A stretch of 64,000 nucleotides of DNA from NCBI GenBank assembly GCA_027493615.1, contig JAOSKK010000035.1, forward strand, positions 248,001 to 312,000, written 5' to 3'. The stretch is from Verrucomicrobiota bacterium. Lineage in GTDB: Bacteria; Verrucomicrobiota; Verrucomicrobiia; Limisphaerales; J093. Shown piece by piece: positions 30,062 through 40,671 of this stretch. Made by a program: the position numbers and the translations under genes. Positions within the stretch are counted from its first letter, which is position 1. Each line of letters opens with the position of its first letter. The notes under the pieces were generated by a model, which saw nothing but the letters and a program-made list of their open reading frames with translations, was not told the origin of the DNA and made no database searches.

Positions 30062-31560
30062 GTGTCAGCCTTCTGGATGGGGACCGCGGGCGCCGTCGCA
30101 CTCGCCTCCCCGCTCGCGCCGCCGGCACCGTCTTCCAACACGGCCCCCTTCCTGCGACTCGGCGACACGGACCTCGGTTATCGGGGCGTGTCGGAGGACT
30201 TCACGAACCTGACGGTACTCACCATCGGCTGGTTCGGCCCGACGAACTTGGCAGACCCGCTCCACGGCGACCCCTGGTTCGCCGCCAACCTGGCCGTCCG
30301 CCAGGCCAACGCAACGTCGCGCGACTTCGAACGAACAACGCTCAACGTTCAACATCCAACGCTCAACGTTCAGCGCTCAGAGACCAAGGACCAAACACCT
30401 GCGTCGAACCTCGCCCTTCCCCCTTCGCCCTCGGCCCTTCGCCCTTCCCCCTTCGCCCTTGGCCCTTCGCCCTTCCCCCTCCCCTTCAGCTCGTCCCGCG
30501 CTGGACCACCGATCCGTGGGGCACGGGCGTCTCGCACCTCACCCGCATGGTCTACGAAGAGCAACCGCTCGCGCTCTTGGGCTCGATCGACTCCGCGTCG
30601 ACGCACCTCGCTGAACAGGTCGTGGCCAAGGCCAATCTCCCGCTGGTCAGTCCCGTGGCCACGGACCGGACCGCCACGCTCGCCGGCGTACCGTGGATCT
30701 TCGCCTGCGCCCCGAGCGACGACGCAATCGCGGGCGCGCTGGTCGAAGCAGTGCAGGCGGAACGGCGCGACACCCCGGGCCGACTCGCTCTCCTGCACGC
30801 CACGGACCACGCTTCGCGCATGACGGCCAGCGCCATCCGCCGCGCGTTCTCCCGCAGCGGTCGGTTGCCCGATTACCAGTTCCAGGCTGCGCCCGGTGCC
30901 CCGGAGCTGACCCGAACGTTGACCGCGCTGGTCGAGGCCCGACCCGCCGTGGTGGTCGCGATCGCCGGGGTGGAGGATGCCGCTCGCTGGCTGACCGCCG
31001 TGCAGGCCGCCCTTCCCGAAGCCAGCTTGTATGGGGGTCCGGAGGCCGGGCGACATCGCTTCCGAGAGTTGGCCGGGGCGACGGCGGAGGCCGTGCGTTT
31101 TCCCGAGCTCGTGCCGCCGAGCCCGGAAGATCCCGACTGGGTGCGGTTCCGGGACGAGTTCGTGGCTGCGCGGGGTCATCCGCCGGACCACGCCGCGGTG
31201 TTGACCTATGACGCCACCCGCCTGCTGATTGAGGCCATCCTCCGGGCGGGTCCCAACCGGGCGCGGATTCGTGAACAGTTGATCCTGCTTTCGCCGTGGC
31301 GTGGTCTGGGCGGTGAGATCCGCTTCGACCACACCGGGCAAAACACCCGCGCCGGCCTGCGGTGGGTCACCTTCGCGGAGCAGCGGCGCGCGACATCGCC
31401 GAGGCGCCGACGCAAAGCGGCGCTGAAGCGCTCGCACTCCATGCGCTCCGCGACCTCCAAAGCGCCGGACGAGCGCGCTGCGTTTGGAGTGCGAGCACTT
31501 CAGCGCCGCTTTGTTGTCGCCCCAGCCTCCCGTGACCTCCGAAACCCTCTCCGCCCATGA
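30062..31560 (+). CDS. Second type 1 periplasmic binding protein, interrupted by repeat arrays
   Basis: Paralogue of the upstream binding protein. GTG 30062 opens a short signal peptide. Lobe pieces are visible: LTVLTIGWFGPTNLADPL, WFAANLAVRQANA, then after the repeats QLVPRWTTDPWGTGVSHLTR, PLALLGSIDSASTHLAEQV, LPLVSPVATDRTATLAGV, LALLHATDHASRMTASAI and AVLTYDATRLLIEAIL. A heptamer array (30334-30487) lies where the family has a short loop, and the frame shifts there. The C-terminal ~45 residues are encoded by an R3 palindrome; the stop TGA overlaps the next ATG, arguing that this read-through frame is the one used. May be a working protein with a low-complexity loop or a damaged copy. Confidence 0.7.
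30334..30487. repeat. Double heptanucleotide array inside a binding-protein gene
   Basis: Part one (30334-30385) is built of AACGTTC/AACGCTC-like units, related to the array at 40926. Part two (30405-30487) is built of CCCTTCG/CCCTTCC units like those at 27303 and 28505. Together they insert about 50 codons (NVQ...NVQR, then LRPSPFALGPSPF). Confidence 0.8.
31414..31512. repeat. R3 palindromic repeat at the 3' end of a gene
   Basis: A 28-base inverted repeat with one mismatch: AAAGCGGCGCTGAAGCGCTC then GCACTCCA (31414-31441) against 31485-31512. The spacer is 43 bases. It contains the GCACTCCA core also in the R3 copy at 20441-20503. It is translated as the end of the second binding protein. 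Confidence 0.85.
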
Positions 31561-33319
31561 AAAACCCAACCCGATTGCGTCCCCTCTTGCTCGCCACCTG
31601 CGCACTTGCCCTCCTGCACAACGCCGCCGCCGAACCGCAGGTCACCTTCCACCCCGCCGCCGAGCAAGTCGGCTGCTACGATTACCTCGAGGTGACCCTG
31701 CAGGTGGCAGGTTCGACCGCCGCGAATCCTTTCACGGACGCCGCGGTCACGGGGACCTTCACGCCACCGGGCGCGGCGGCGCTGGCTGTGGACGGCTTCT
31801 GCGATTCGCCCGACGGCACCGTGCACCGCATCCGGTTTATGCCCGCCCAACCCGGGTTGCATCCTTATCGGATCAGCTATCGGGAGGGCGCCTTTGAACG
31901 CACCTACGCGGGGACCTTTGAAGCCGTGGAATCCAAACGCAAAGGGGGTGCTGCGCGTGGATCCCGAGCATCCCTGGCATTTCCGGTGGGACGGCTCGAA
32001 GGAACGGTTCTTCTGGAACGGCACCACCGCCTACTGGCTGGCCGGTTGGGACGACGCCACGATCCGTCAAAGCCTCGATCGCCTGGACCGCCTGAAAGTC
32101 ACCCGCGTCCGGGCGGCTTTGAACGGCCGGGTCCGCGACGGTCGGGCGTGGTTCGAGAACGTCTTTCCCACGGACCAGTTCTCCTTCCTGCTCAACCCCT
32201 GGCTGGCCCGCGACCCGGCGAGCGTCGAGCAACCCGGCTTCGACGTCACCCGGTTCAACGTCGCCTACTGGCAGAAGTTCGAGCGCCTCCTCCGACACGC
32301 GTGGGCGAAGGACATGGTGATCTCCGTCATCTTCCATGTGGACGGCAGCCGGCCCGGCGTCGATCCCTTCGGCAAGAGCGGCATGGGCGGGCCGGACGAG
32401 CAGCGTTACTACCGCTATGCCATCGCCCGCCTGGCGCCGTTCGCCAACGTGATGTGGGATCTCGCCAACGAATACCGGCACTTCCGCACCGATGCCTGGG
32501 CCGAACAGATGGGCGCCTTCGTCAAGGCTTGTGATCCCTACGACCACCTCACTTCCACTCACGGCCATGGCGACTTTCGCTTTCGCACCTCGGCCTGGGC
32601 CGACTTCGCCATGTACCAGAGCTGGGACGAGCACGGCGGCTACGAGTTCATGCTCCAGAACCGGCGTGAACAGGCGAAGACCGGCCGGATCATCCCCCAG
32701 GTGAACGAGGAGTACGGCTATGAAGACCATTACCCCCAGGGCTGGGGCGAGAACCGTACCGCCCCGGCTCGCGCGGCCGAAACCCGCACCCGCCTCGCCT
32801 GGGAAATCGCCCTCGCCGGCGGTTACCAGACCAGCGGTGAACGCGCCGATCGCGGCACCGGTTGGGGACCCGGCACCGGCGGCGGCTGGATCAACGGCCG
32901 CGGCGACGACACCATGATCCTGTTCGAACAGCAGATCCCGTTGCACGACTTCTTCACCTCCATCACTTGGTGGACCCTGGAACCCGCGCCGGACCTGGTC
33001 ACGTCTTTCCAACCCGCCACCCCCACCGCCGCAAAGGCGGCTGGCGCGCACCCGCGGCCGCGCGCCCTGGCCATGCGCAATTCCGACGGCGACCTCGCTG
33101 TGATCTACCTCGCCGGCGGCGGGACCGTGACGCTCAAAGCCGACGGGCTCAAGGACGGGCTCCGCCCTCTGGTTCAGCCCGCGTGACGGTGGCATCCGCG
33201 TCGCCCGGGCGCTGCGGACGAAGGTCTATCGCAGCCCGGACGCCCACGACTGGGTCCTGCTCTTCCGGACTCCCTGCAACTGTTCGTTCCGCGAATACGA
33301 CGACGAAGTGGAGCGTTGA
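31557..33319 (+). CDS. Secreted DUF5060/DUF4038 apiosidase-like glycoside hydrolase (frame changes)
   Basis: Signal peptide (residues 1-25), an N-terminal DUF5060 beta-sandwich (VTFHPAAEQVGCYDYLEVTL, GTVHRIRFMPAQPGLHPYRI), then the DUF4038-type TIM barrel: HFRWDGSKERFFWNGTTAYW, TRVRAALNGR, VMWDLANEYRHFR with a likely catalytic Glu, PQVNEEYGYED with a second Glu, and a C-terminal beta domain ending NCSFREYDDEVER. The family acts on plant polysaccharide side chains. Frame changes near 31930 and 33170; the gene ends at 33319. Its ATG overlaps the upstream stop (ATGA). About 586 residues. Confidence 0.8.
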
Positions 33320-33379
33320 AGCGTTCGCCCGCCGCACCCGCTTGACGCGAGGCGATTCGCCGCCATCCATTCCCCCGCG

Positions 33380-34309
33380 ATGGATCGCTATTACGCCGCC
33401 GCCTGCCAGGTGGACCTGCCCAACCCGACGGATCGCGCCGGCATCGCCGCGCACACCCGCCGGATGCTCGACTTGATCGACCATGCCGTCCTGGGATACG
33501 AACCGTTCCATGACGTCCGCCTCGTCGTGTTCCCCGAGTTCGCCCACGCCGCGCCGATCTATCCCACCGCCGCCGAACTGCTCGACAAGCTGGCCCTGCC
33601 CATCCCGAACGAACACACCGACCGGTACGTCGCCAAGGCCCGGCAGCTTGGTGTGTACATCCAGACCGGCACCTTCCTCGAGCGCGACGCGCGCTGGCCC
33701 GGTCACGTCTTCAACACCACCTGCCTGATCGGGCCCGACGGGGTTCTGTCCAAGTACCGTAAAGTGCATCCCTGGTTGCCCTGGGAAATCCACACCAGCC
33801 CGCACGATCTGCCAGGTTACCCCGACCCGTTGTTCCCCGTGGCGGACACCCCGCTGGGCCGGCTGGGTGTGGCCATCTGTTACGACTGGCTGTTCCCCGA
33901 GGCTATCCGGCAGTTGGCCCTCCAAGGCGCCGAGGTGCTGATCCGGGTATCGGCCTACATGGACCCGTGGGGAACGGCGGTGCCGCTCGATTGGTGGACC
34001 CTCATCAACCGGACGCGCGCTCTTGAGAACATGGCGTTTGTGGTCGCCGCCAATCAGGGCGCCACCTTGCGTCATTACCCTCCGTTCAGTTGGCCAGGCG
34101 GCAGTATGATCGTGGACTTCGACGGTCGGATCCTGGCCCAGGCCGAGTCGGGCGGCGGCGAGAGAATCGTGGTGGGGCCCATCGATGTGGCGGCTCTGCG
34201 GGCCGAACGAACCCGTCGTCGCGGCCACGCCTTGCTGGCGCACCGGCGTCCCGAGGCCTATCCGTTGGGGGTGGCCCCTGTGCGGCCACAAGAACCAAGC
34301 CAACCCTGA
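33380..34309 (+). CDS. Carbon-nitrogen hydrolase (nitrilase/amidase superfamily)
   Basis: Intact 309-residue cytoplasmic enzyme (no signal peptide) hydrolysing C-N bonds of amides or nitriles. The Glu-Lys-Cys triad is visible: VVFPEFAHAAP (Glu ~53), SKYRKVHPWLPW (Lys ~128) and VAICYDWLFPEAI (Cys ~170), with ALENMAFVVAANQG near the end. It resembles amidases acting on small aliphatic substrates; the true substrate is unknown. It is one of few cytoplasmic products in this cluster and might process what the two neighbouring binding proteins capture. Confidence 0.88.
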   Translation: MDRYYAAACQVDLPNPTDRAGIAAHTRRMLDLIDHAVLGYEPFHDVRLVVFPEFAHAAPIYPTAAELLDKLALPIPNEHTDRYVAKARQLGVYIQTGTFLERDARWPGHVFNTTCLIGPDGVLSKYRKVHPWLPWEIHTSPHDLPGYPDPLFPVADTPLGRLGVAICYDWLFPEAIRQLALQGAEVLIRVSAYMDPWGTAVPLDWWTLINRTRALENMAFVVAANQGATLRHYPPFSWPGGSMIVDFDGRILAQAESGGGERIVVGPIDVAALRAERTRRRGHALLAHRRPEAYPLGVAPVRPQEPSQP

Positions 34310-34348
34310 TGCGCGACAAGTCCTATCTCAGCCGCGTAGGAGCCCCCC

Positions 34349-34427
34349 GTAGGGGCCGAGGTAACGAGGCTCAAACCCTCCCGCCAACCCCATCCCCCAG
34401 TCAGAGCCTCCTGACGTCGGCTCCTAC
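34349..34427. repeat. R1 repeat, divergent copy, feeding a ribosome binding site
   Basis: Arms GTAGGGGCCGAGGTAACGAG (from 34349) and GAGCCTCCTGACGTCGGCTC then CTAC (34404-34427) pair imperfectly. The loop is not like that of the other R1 copies. The right end, CTCCTACGGAGG, runs directly into the SD-like GGAGG (34429-34433) of the next gene. Confidence 0.7.
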
Positions 34428-34436
34428 GGAGGATCG

Positions 34437-37400
34437 GTGAAGAAGACCCTTGGCCTGCTGATAGCCGCCGTCCTTCTCGTCGGTTGCCGGCCTTCCACAC
34501 CACCTCCCACCCCGACGGCTCCCACACCACCCGCGCCGGACACCGACACCGTTGTCACCGGCATGAATCGCGGCGTCAGTCTCATGGGTCAATACGACTA
34601 CGCCGGCGCTGTCGACGCATTCGAGGAGGTCGTCCGCCAACAACCCGATCTCCTCGAAGCTCGCGTCAATCTCGCCATCGCCCTCTTCAACCGCGGCCGC
34701 AAGGAAGACCGCGACCTCGACCGCTCGGGCGAGATCCTCGAAGCCGTCCTGCAGCAGGATCCCGATCACCTGCGCGCGCTGTACTTCCGCGGTGTCACGC
34801 TCCAGCACCTCGGCGACGCCGAAGCCTCCCTGCCTTACCTTGAGAAGGTCGTCCAGAGACGACCCGACGACGGCGCCGCGTGGTACCTGCTCGGGGTCAC
34901 CCGCCAGCGCCTGGGGCAACCCGCCGAAGCGGCGCTGCTCGAAGCCATCGCCCGCAAGCCCTACCTCTCGAGCGCCTATTACAAGCTCTCTCAACTGGCC
35001 ATGCTGGCCGGCGACACCGCCAAAGCCGGCGAGTACCTCGAGGTCTTCAAGCGCCTTCGTGAATCCCCCCTCAGCGAGGTCATCGAACTCCCCCAGTACG
35101 GCGCCATGGGCGACCTCGCCCTCGTCCGCCCTCTCCCGGCGAAGGCGCCGGACGCCGTCGCCACCAGCCGTTATCAGCCGGGGACAGCACGGGTCCTGCA
35201 CGAGACAGACGCGGCCCGTTTTGACCCGGGCAACGCCGGCATGGGACTGGCTGGCGCCGCAGCCGGGGACCTGAACGGAGACGGCGTGCCGGACCTGGTC
35301 GTGGCGAACACGGCCGCCGCTGCCCAGGGCCGGTTAACGGTGCTGCTTTCCGCGTCGCCCGCCACCTGGCGCGAGGCAACCGTGACGGTGGGCCTCGCCG
35401 ACGTCCGCGGCGCCCGAAGCCTTGCCCTTGGGGACTTCGACAACGACGAGGTCACGGATCTGTTCGTGGCCGGCGCGCCCCCGCCTGTTCCGCGGTGCGA
35501 CCAATGCCCCGTTCACCGACGTGACCGCGGCGACGGGAATCACCGGTGGCAGCCGCTCGAGCATCGCGGCCCTGTTCCTCGATGCCGACCACGACGGCGA
35601 CCTCGACCTCTGGGTCGGCCAGGACACCGCGCCGGGCGGCAGCCGGTTGTTCAACAACAATGCCGACGGCACCTTCACCGACCTGGCCCTCACCAACGGC
35701 CTCGCGCAGGCCACGGCTCCGACTGTGGGAGTGCTGTACGGTGACCTGGATGGCGACCGCGACTTCGATCTGGTCCTGCTCGCCCGTGGCGCGCCGGTCC
35801 GCATCTTCCTCAACGATCTGCTGGGCCAATACACCGAACTCAACCTCGCGGGGCTCGAACTCCGTGGCGACCTCGGAGGCGTGCTACAGGACTTCAACGG
35901 TGACGGAACCCTCGACCTGGCCCTGCTCGGCGGTGAACCGGCCGCGCTGCGATTCTACGCGGGCGATGGCCGCGGCCGGTTTCAGCCCGGCGATGGCTTT
36001 GCGGGCGTGAGCGCCGCCCTCGACTCGTGGGGGCCGCTCCGGGCGGTGCGTGCCGCGGATGTGGACTTGGACGGCGACCTGGACCTTGCGGTGTTTGGTC
36101 GGGAGGGACACCTGCTCCTGAACGATGGCCGGGGCCGTTTCGTTCTCCAACCGCAGGTGTGGAGGTTCGGCGGAGACTGGACGCTCGCGGGCGTTGAACT
36201 GCTGGACCTGACCGGCGACCTGGTGCCGGACCTGCTCTGTCTGGAACAGGGGGCCGGAAGCCGCATCGCCTTGGTTCCGGGCGAACTCACCCCGCCCGGC
36301 ACGGCGTTGGCCCTCGCGCCCACCGGCGTTCGCGGCCGCGACAAGCGCACACGCAGTCCGGCGAGCGGGTTCGGCGTCACGATCACGCTGCGCAGCGCCT
36401 GGCGCGAACAGGTGCGCACCTTCACCGGCGTCAACGGCGGGGCCAACCAGTCCGTGGTTCCGGTGGTGTTGGGCCTGGGAGGCATGGCCCGGGCCGATTA
36501 CGCCCAACTGTTGTGGCCCGACGGCGTGGCCCAGGTCGAGGTGGCGCTGACCGCCGCGCAGGTCCATCGAGTCGCCGAGATCCAACGCAAAATCTCGAGC
36601 TGCCCGGTCCTGTTCGCCTGGAACGGCCAACGCTTCGAGTTCGTCACCGACTTCGCCGGGGTCGGCGGCCTCGGCTACTTCGTCGCCCCGGGCGAGTGCG
36701 CCCCACCGCAGGTGCTCGAGCACGTCAAGATCGAGCCGCACCAGCTCCGGCCGCGGGACGGTATGTTCGAACTGCGGGTGACCGAACCCATGGAAGAAGC
36801 GGCTTACATGGACCGGTTGGAACTCTGGGCCATCGACCATCCGGCGTCGGTCGTGGTGTATCCGGACGAACGGCTGGCCGTGAGCGGACCACCCCCACGC
36901 ACGAGTGGTTGGCCGTCGCCGACCGCGCCTTTCCGGTGCGGGCAGTGACACCGTCCGGTGAGGATTGTCGAGACCGACTGCTTGAGGCGGATCGCCGCTA
37001 TGCTTACGCGCCGCCGTTGGACCGGCGCTTCATCGGGTTCTGCGAACCGCACACCCTCGAGCTGGACTTCGGCGATCCCTGGCCCGGACGACCTGCCGGG
37101 GAGCGCGTCGTGCTCTTCCTCCACGGCTGCATCGAGTACCCCTACTCCCAAACCGTGTACGCCGCCGGACAGGCGGCCGTGGCCTGGGAACCGATCCGGG
37201 TCGAAGGTCTGGACACGCAGGGCAACTGGCAGACGCTCGTCGCCGATGCCGGCGCGCCCGGCGGCATGGGCCGGATGATCACCGTGGATCTGACCGGCAA
37301 GCTGCCGATCGGTGCGGTTCGCCTGCGGCTGACCACCAACCTCGAGATCTACTACGACCAGGCATTTCTCGGCCGTCCCTTGGTTGAGCCCCCTGGCGCA

Positions 37401-37870
37401 AGCACCGCGTGCCCCTGGCAGCCGCGACGCTGCGACGGGTGGGCTTCCCGCGCGAGGTGGCGCCGAACGGCGGTTGGCCGTTGATCTACTCGTACGACGA
37501 CCTGGACGCGACGGCGCCCTTCCACGTGTTGCGCGGCGACTACACGCGATATGGCGAGGTCACCGGGTTGCTGGCGGAGTTCGACGACCGGTACGTGATC
37601 ATGGGGCCGGGCGATGAGATTGCGCTGCGGTTGCCGGCCACGGCGCTGCCGCCGCTCGGGCCCGACGAGGTGCGGAGCTTCGTGCTCGTGTCCCATGCCT
37701 ACTGCAAGGACATGGACCTCTATACCACCACGCCCCAGACCCTCGAACCCTTGCCCTTCCGGGCCATGACCCGTTACCCCTACCCGGCCGGGGAGCAGTA
37801 TCCCGACACCCCCGAGCACCGGTCGTATCGGGCCGAGTACAACACGCGGGGGAGTGAGGGAGCGAGGGCA
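34437..37870 (+). CDS. TPR / FG-GAP / UnbV lipoprotein with large C-terminal domain (frame changes)
   Basis: Starts at GTG 34437, three bases after GGAGG. Lipoprotein signal with lipobox LLVGC, so tethered to a membrane. Residues ~35-215 are TPR repeats (YAGAVDAFEEVVRQQPDLLE, GDAEASLPYLEKVVQRRPDD). Next come FG-GAP blades (AGDLNGDGVPDLVVAN, FLDADHDGDLDLWVG, LQDFNGDGTLDLALLG), an UnbV-like segment (GGMARADYAQLLWPDGVAQVE) and a domain of ~430 residues that I cannot name (CPVLFAWNGQRFEFVTDFAG, FVLVSHAYCKDMDLYTT). Frame changes near 35485, 36890 and 37400. Coding signal fades after 37860, so the end is approximate; a convergent toxin gene stops at 37955. Confidence 0.75.
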
Positions 37871-37954
37871 TTTACCGGCGCACCCGCTGGGCGGTGTCGA
37901 CCCGCTCATGCCGCGCGCGAGTGCACGTGTTCGACAGGCCGCTTCGGCCGGGCC

Positions 37955-38287
37955 TCAATCGGTCGCACCCAATCGCAGAAGGTCACGGATCTTGCCGCGA
38001 ATCTCGCGTCTCCGCGCGAGGCACACGCGACCACGGCGACCGAACAGCTTCGCGGCCGGGACGGTGTAGAGAATCGAGCAATCACAGAAGGTCTCCCAGT
38101 CCATGCCATCCGCCCCATTGAGCAGAACTTCGTAGGGGTACGGCGCTCGGCTTTGCCTTTGGCTGGTGCAATAGAGCACGTTGACCAGCGCACCTCGCGC
38201 ACAGCGGTCCGGGTGGGAAATGAGCACAACGGGATGCTCCCCTTTGTCGGGGAAGTCAAAACGCCAGACGTCGAACTGGTCCCTCAT
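37955..38287 (-). CDS. PemK/MazF-family toxin
   Basis: A 110-residue probable endoribonuclease toxin. It begins FDVWRFDFPDKGEHPVVLIS, the typical N-terminal strands of MazF/PemK-like folds, followed by a variable end rich in Arg. Its ATG (38287) overlaps the TGA of the upstream small gene (ATGA), as expected for a coupled antitoxin-toxin pair. It lies on the strand opposite to the long cluster around it. The family match is by pattern; catalytic residues were not confirmed. Confidence 0.72.
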   Translation of the reverse strand: MRDQFDVWRFDFPDKGEHPVVLISHPDRCARGALVNVLYCTSQRQSRAPYPYEVLLNGADGMDWETFCDCSILYTVPAAKLFGRRGRVCLARRREIRGKIRDLLRLGATD

Positions 38288-38559
38288 TCCGGAACCTCCA
38301 GGCTGCAACCGTTCAGCAGTGCCAGTTCCTCTTCCGCCTTCGCAGGGGTGAGGTATTTCTTCAAGCTGCCGCGCGGAAACGCCTCGACCGACGGTTCCTT
38401 GACCAGTCGGCTGAGGACGATCCGGCCATCCGCCCACCGCTCGTAGGCGAAAACCTGGTTGGGCTCTGCCTCGGGGAGGCGGACCCGCTTCTTGGAATCG
38501 ACAATCAAGGTATGCACGGTGGGAAATTCCCACATCATGATCAGGGCGTCAACTGACAC
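38284..38559 (-). CDS. Probable antitoxin of the PemK/MazF-like pair
   Basis: A 91-residue protein upstream of, and overlapping, the toxin gene. The middle contains a short beta-rich region (HTLIVDSKKRVRLPEAEPNQ, FAYERWADGRIVLSRL) like AbrB/SpoVT-type DNA-binding antitoxins (a conserved -KKRVRLP- turn), and the charged C-terminus (KKYLTPAKAEEELALLNG) could wrap the toxin. Identity rests on position and this weak pattern. Start could be the ATG at 38559 or one a few codons inside. Confidence 0.65.
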   Translation of the reverse strand: MSVDALIMMWEFPTVHTLIVDSKKRVRLPEAEPNQVFAYERWADGRIVLSRLVKEPSVEAFPRGSLKKYLTPAKAEEELALLNGCSLEVPE

Positions 38560-38642
38560 TCGCGGCGGTGCTGCCAGGGGTGCACGGTGCGGACATGGCT
38601 ACGTGTCCGCCGCAGGCAAAAACGGCTTGGTCTGGACTTCAG

Positions 38643-38861
38643 TCACGCCGTCTGGAACTGGAGATCCCGACAGTTCAGGGACGGTGCGCGTTGCGACAGG
38701 TTCAGGATCTCTACGCCCACCACATGGTTCCTCTCGTTGAAATCCAGCACGACGCCGGGAGATACCTCCTGGGACTCGATGATCCGCGAGTCGTCCAGCC
38801 GCAGATACAGCGCGTCGGCTTCCGGGTCCACTTTCAGCCGATGGCCATTGACCGGGCGCAA
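38643..38861 (-). CDS. DUF2283 family small protein
   Basis: A 72-residue protein with the DUF2283 core VDPEADALYLRLDDSRIIES, followed by SPGVVLDFNERNHVVGVEIL. Function unknown; members often lie near toxin-antitoxin or DUF4258 genes, as here, 84 bp upstream of the antitoxin on the same strand. Intact. Confidence 0.85.
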   Translation of the reverse strand: MRPVNGHRLKVDPEADALYLRLDDSRIIESQEVSPGVVLDFNERNHVVGVEILNLSQRAPSLNCRDLQFQTA

Positions 38862-38883
38862 GCCGGGCGCCTACGGTCGGCGC

Positions 38884-40671
38884 GTGCGCAGGTTCCGCCC
38901 CACTCCCGTGCCGCCGCGTCGCCTCGAACCACCTCCCTGCCCCGGGCTGCCCCCGGGCTTCTTCCTCGCCCTCGCGTTGGGAATCGCGACCGGTTGCGGA
39001 CGTCAGGACCGCCCGGACTACGCCCAGCCCACCACCCCCGCACCACCGAGCGGCCAGTCCGCTCCGTCCACCCCGCCTTCCGCGGCTGTCTTCCGCGACG
39101 TGACCCGCGACGCCCGCCTGGAGTTCGTTCACCAGTTGGCGGACGGCGACCTGACCAACATCATGGAATCCGACGGCGCCGGGGAACCGTGCTGGACTAT
39201 GACGGGGACGGGTGGATGGACCTCTACCTCGTCAACTCCGGTCCCGACCCCATCATGTCCGATGCCCCTCCGGACACCCCCCGCCACCCGAACCGCCTGT
39301 TCCGCAACCTGGGCAACGGGACCTTCGCGGACGTCACCGCGCAAGCCGGCGTGGCGGGGCACGGCTTCGGCACCAGCGCCGCCGCCGCAGACTACGACAA
39401 CGACGGCGACACCGACCTCCTGGTGGTGAACTTCGGCAGCATCATCCTCTACCAGAACCAGGGCGACGGCACGTTCCGCGACGTGACCGAGGCGGCCGGG
39501 CTGCACAACCCCCGGGCGGGCATCTCAGCCACGTTCCTGGATGTGGACCGGGACGGTTGGCTGGACCTCTTCATCGCGAACTACCTCGTGTTCGACCCCG
39601 CGCTGAAGGTCGAGCCGGGCAGCCCACAACCCTATCCCGGTCCCCTCGCGTATCCTCCGGAGTTCAACGTGCTTTATCGGAATCAAGGTGACGGCACGTT
39701 CGCGGATGTCAGTGAAGCATCGGGCATCCGGATCCCGGGCCATCGGGCCATGTCGGTGACCGCGCTGGATTATGACCTGGACGGAGACGCGGACCTCTAC
39801 GTCTCCAACGACGGCACCCCCGAATCTGCTCCTCGACAACGACGGGCAGGGACGCTTCCGCGACGTGGGCTGGCAGCGGGGCGTGGCGTTCAATCAGTTC
39901 GGTGATGCCGCGGGTTCGATGGGCGCTGCCGTGGCCGACGCGAATTGTGATGGTCTCCCGGACATCCTGGTGACCCGGTTCGGTCAGGCCTCCCTCTATC
40001 TCAACTCGAAGGGCGGGTTCTTCGAGGATCGCATCACCGCCTCAGGCATCCTCGATGTCTCGTCGCAGTTGGTTGGGTGGGGCGGGAACTTCCTGGACTT
40101 CGACAACGACGGTGACCCGGACATCTTCATCGCCAACGGCGATCCCCATTTCCTCAAAGGCATGCCGCCGTTGCTGCTCGAGAACCGTGGCGACGCGACG
40201 TTCACGAGCGTCGGCCCGCGCGCCGGACCCTTCTTCCGGACCGTGGTCAACGGACGCGGCAGCGGGGCGCTGGACTTTGACAACGACGGTCGCCAGGACG
40301 TCGTGATCACCACCCTCGGCGGTCCGGCGATCCTCCTGCGCAATGAACTTGCCCCCGGTCACCACTGGCTGACCTTGCAACTCGAAGGTACCCAGAGCAA
40401 CCGCGACGGCTTCGGTGCGCTTGTGCAGGTGACGGCGGGAGGGCGGACCTTCACGGCGGAGGCACGGTGCCCCACCGTCTACGTGTTTCAGCAGGAGAAG
40501 CGGCTGCACCTGGGGTTGGGGTCGGCGAAGGTGGTCGAGCGAATCGCGATCCGCTGGCCCAGCGGGCAACGCCAGGAACTGACCCAAGTGACTGCGGATC
40601 AGATCTTGATGATCCGGGAACCGGGCGAGTCGCGTTGGCCGGCGCGACCGTCGCGCGCGGCGGGTTCCTGA
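38884..40671 (+). CDS. CRTAC1-like FG-GAP/UnbV lipoprotein (frame changes)
   Basis: GTG 38884 opens a lipoprotein signal (LALALGIATGC). FG-GAP blades follow: LDYDGDGWMDLYLVNSG, AADYDNDGDTDLLVVNFG, FLDVDRDGWLDLFIANY, ALDYDLDGDADLYVSNDG, VADANCDGLPDILVTRFG, FLDFDNDGDPDIFIANG and ALDFDNDGRQDVVITTLG. The UnbV end is FGALVQVTAGGRTFTAEA and AIRWPSGQRQELTQV. Frame changes near 39180 and 39825; about 595 residues. Paralogous to the protein at 22557. It overlaps no other gene but begins 23 bp after the divergent DUF2283 gene. Confidence 0.82.
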
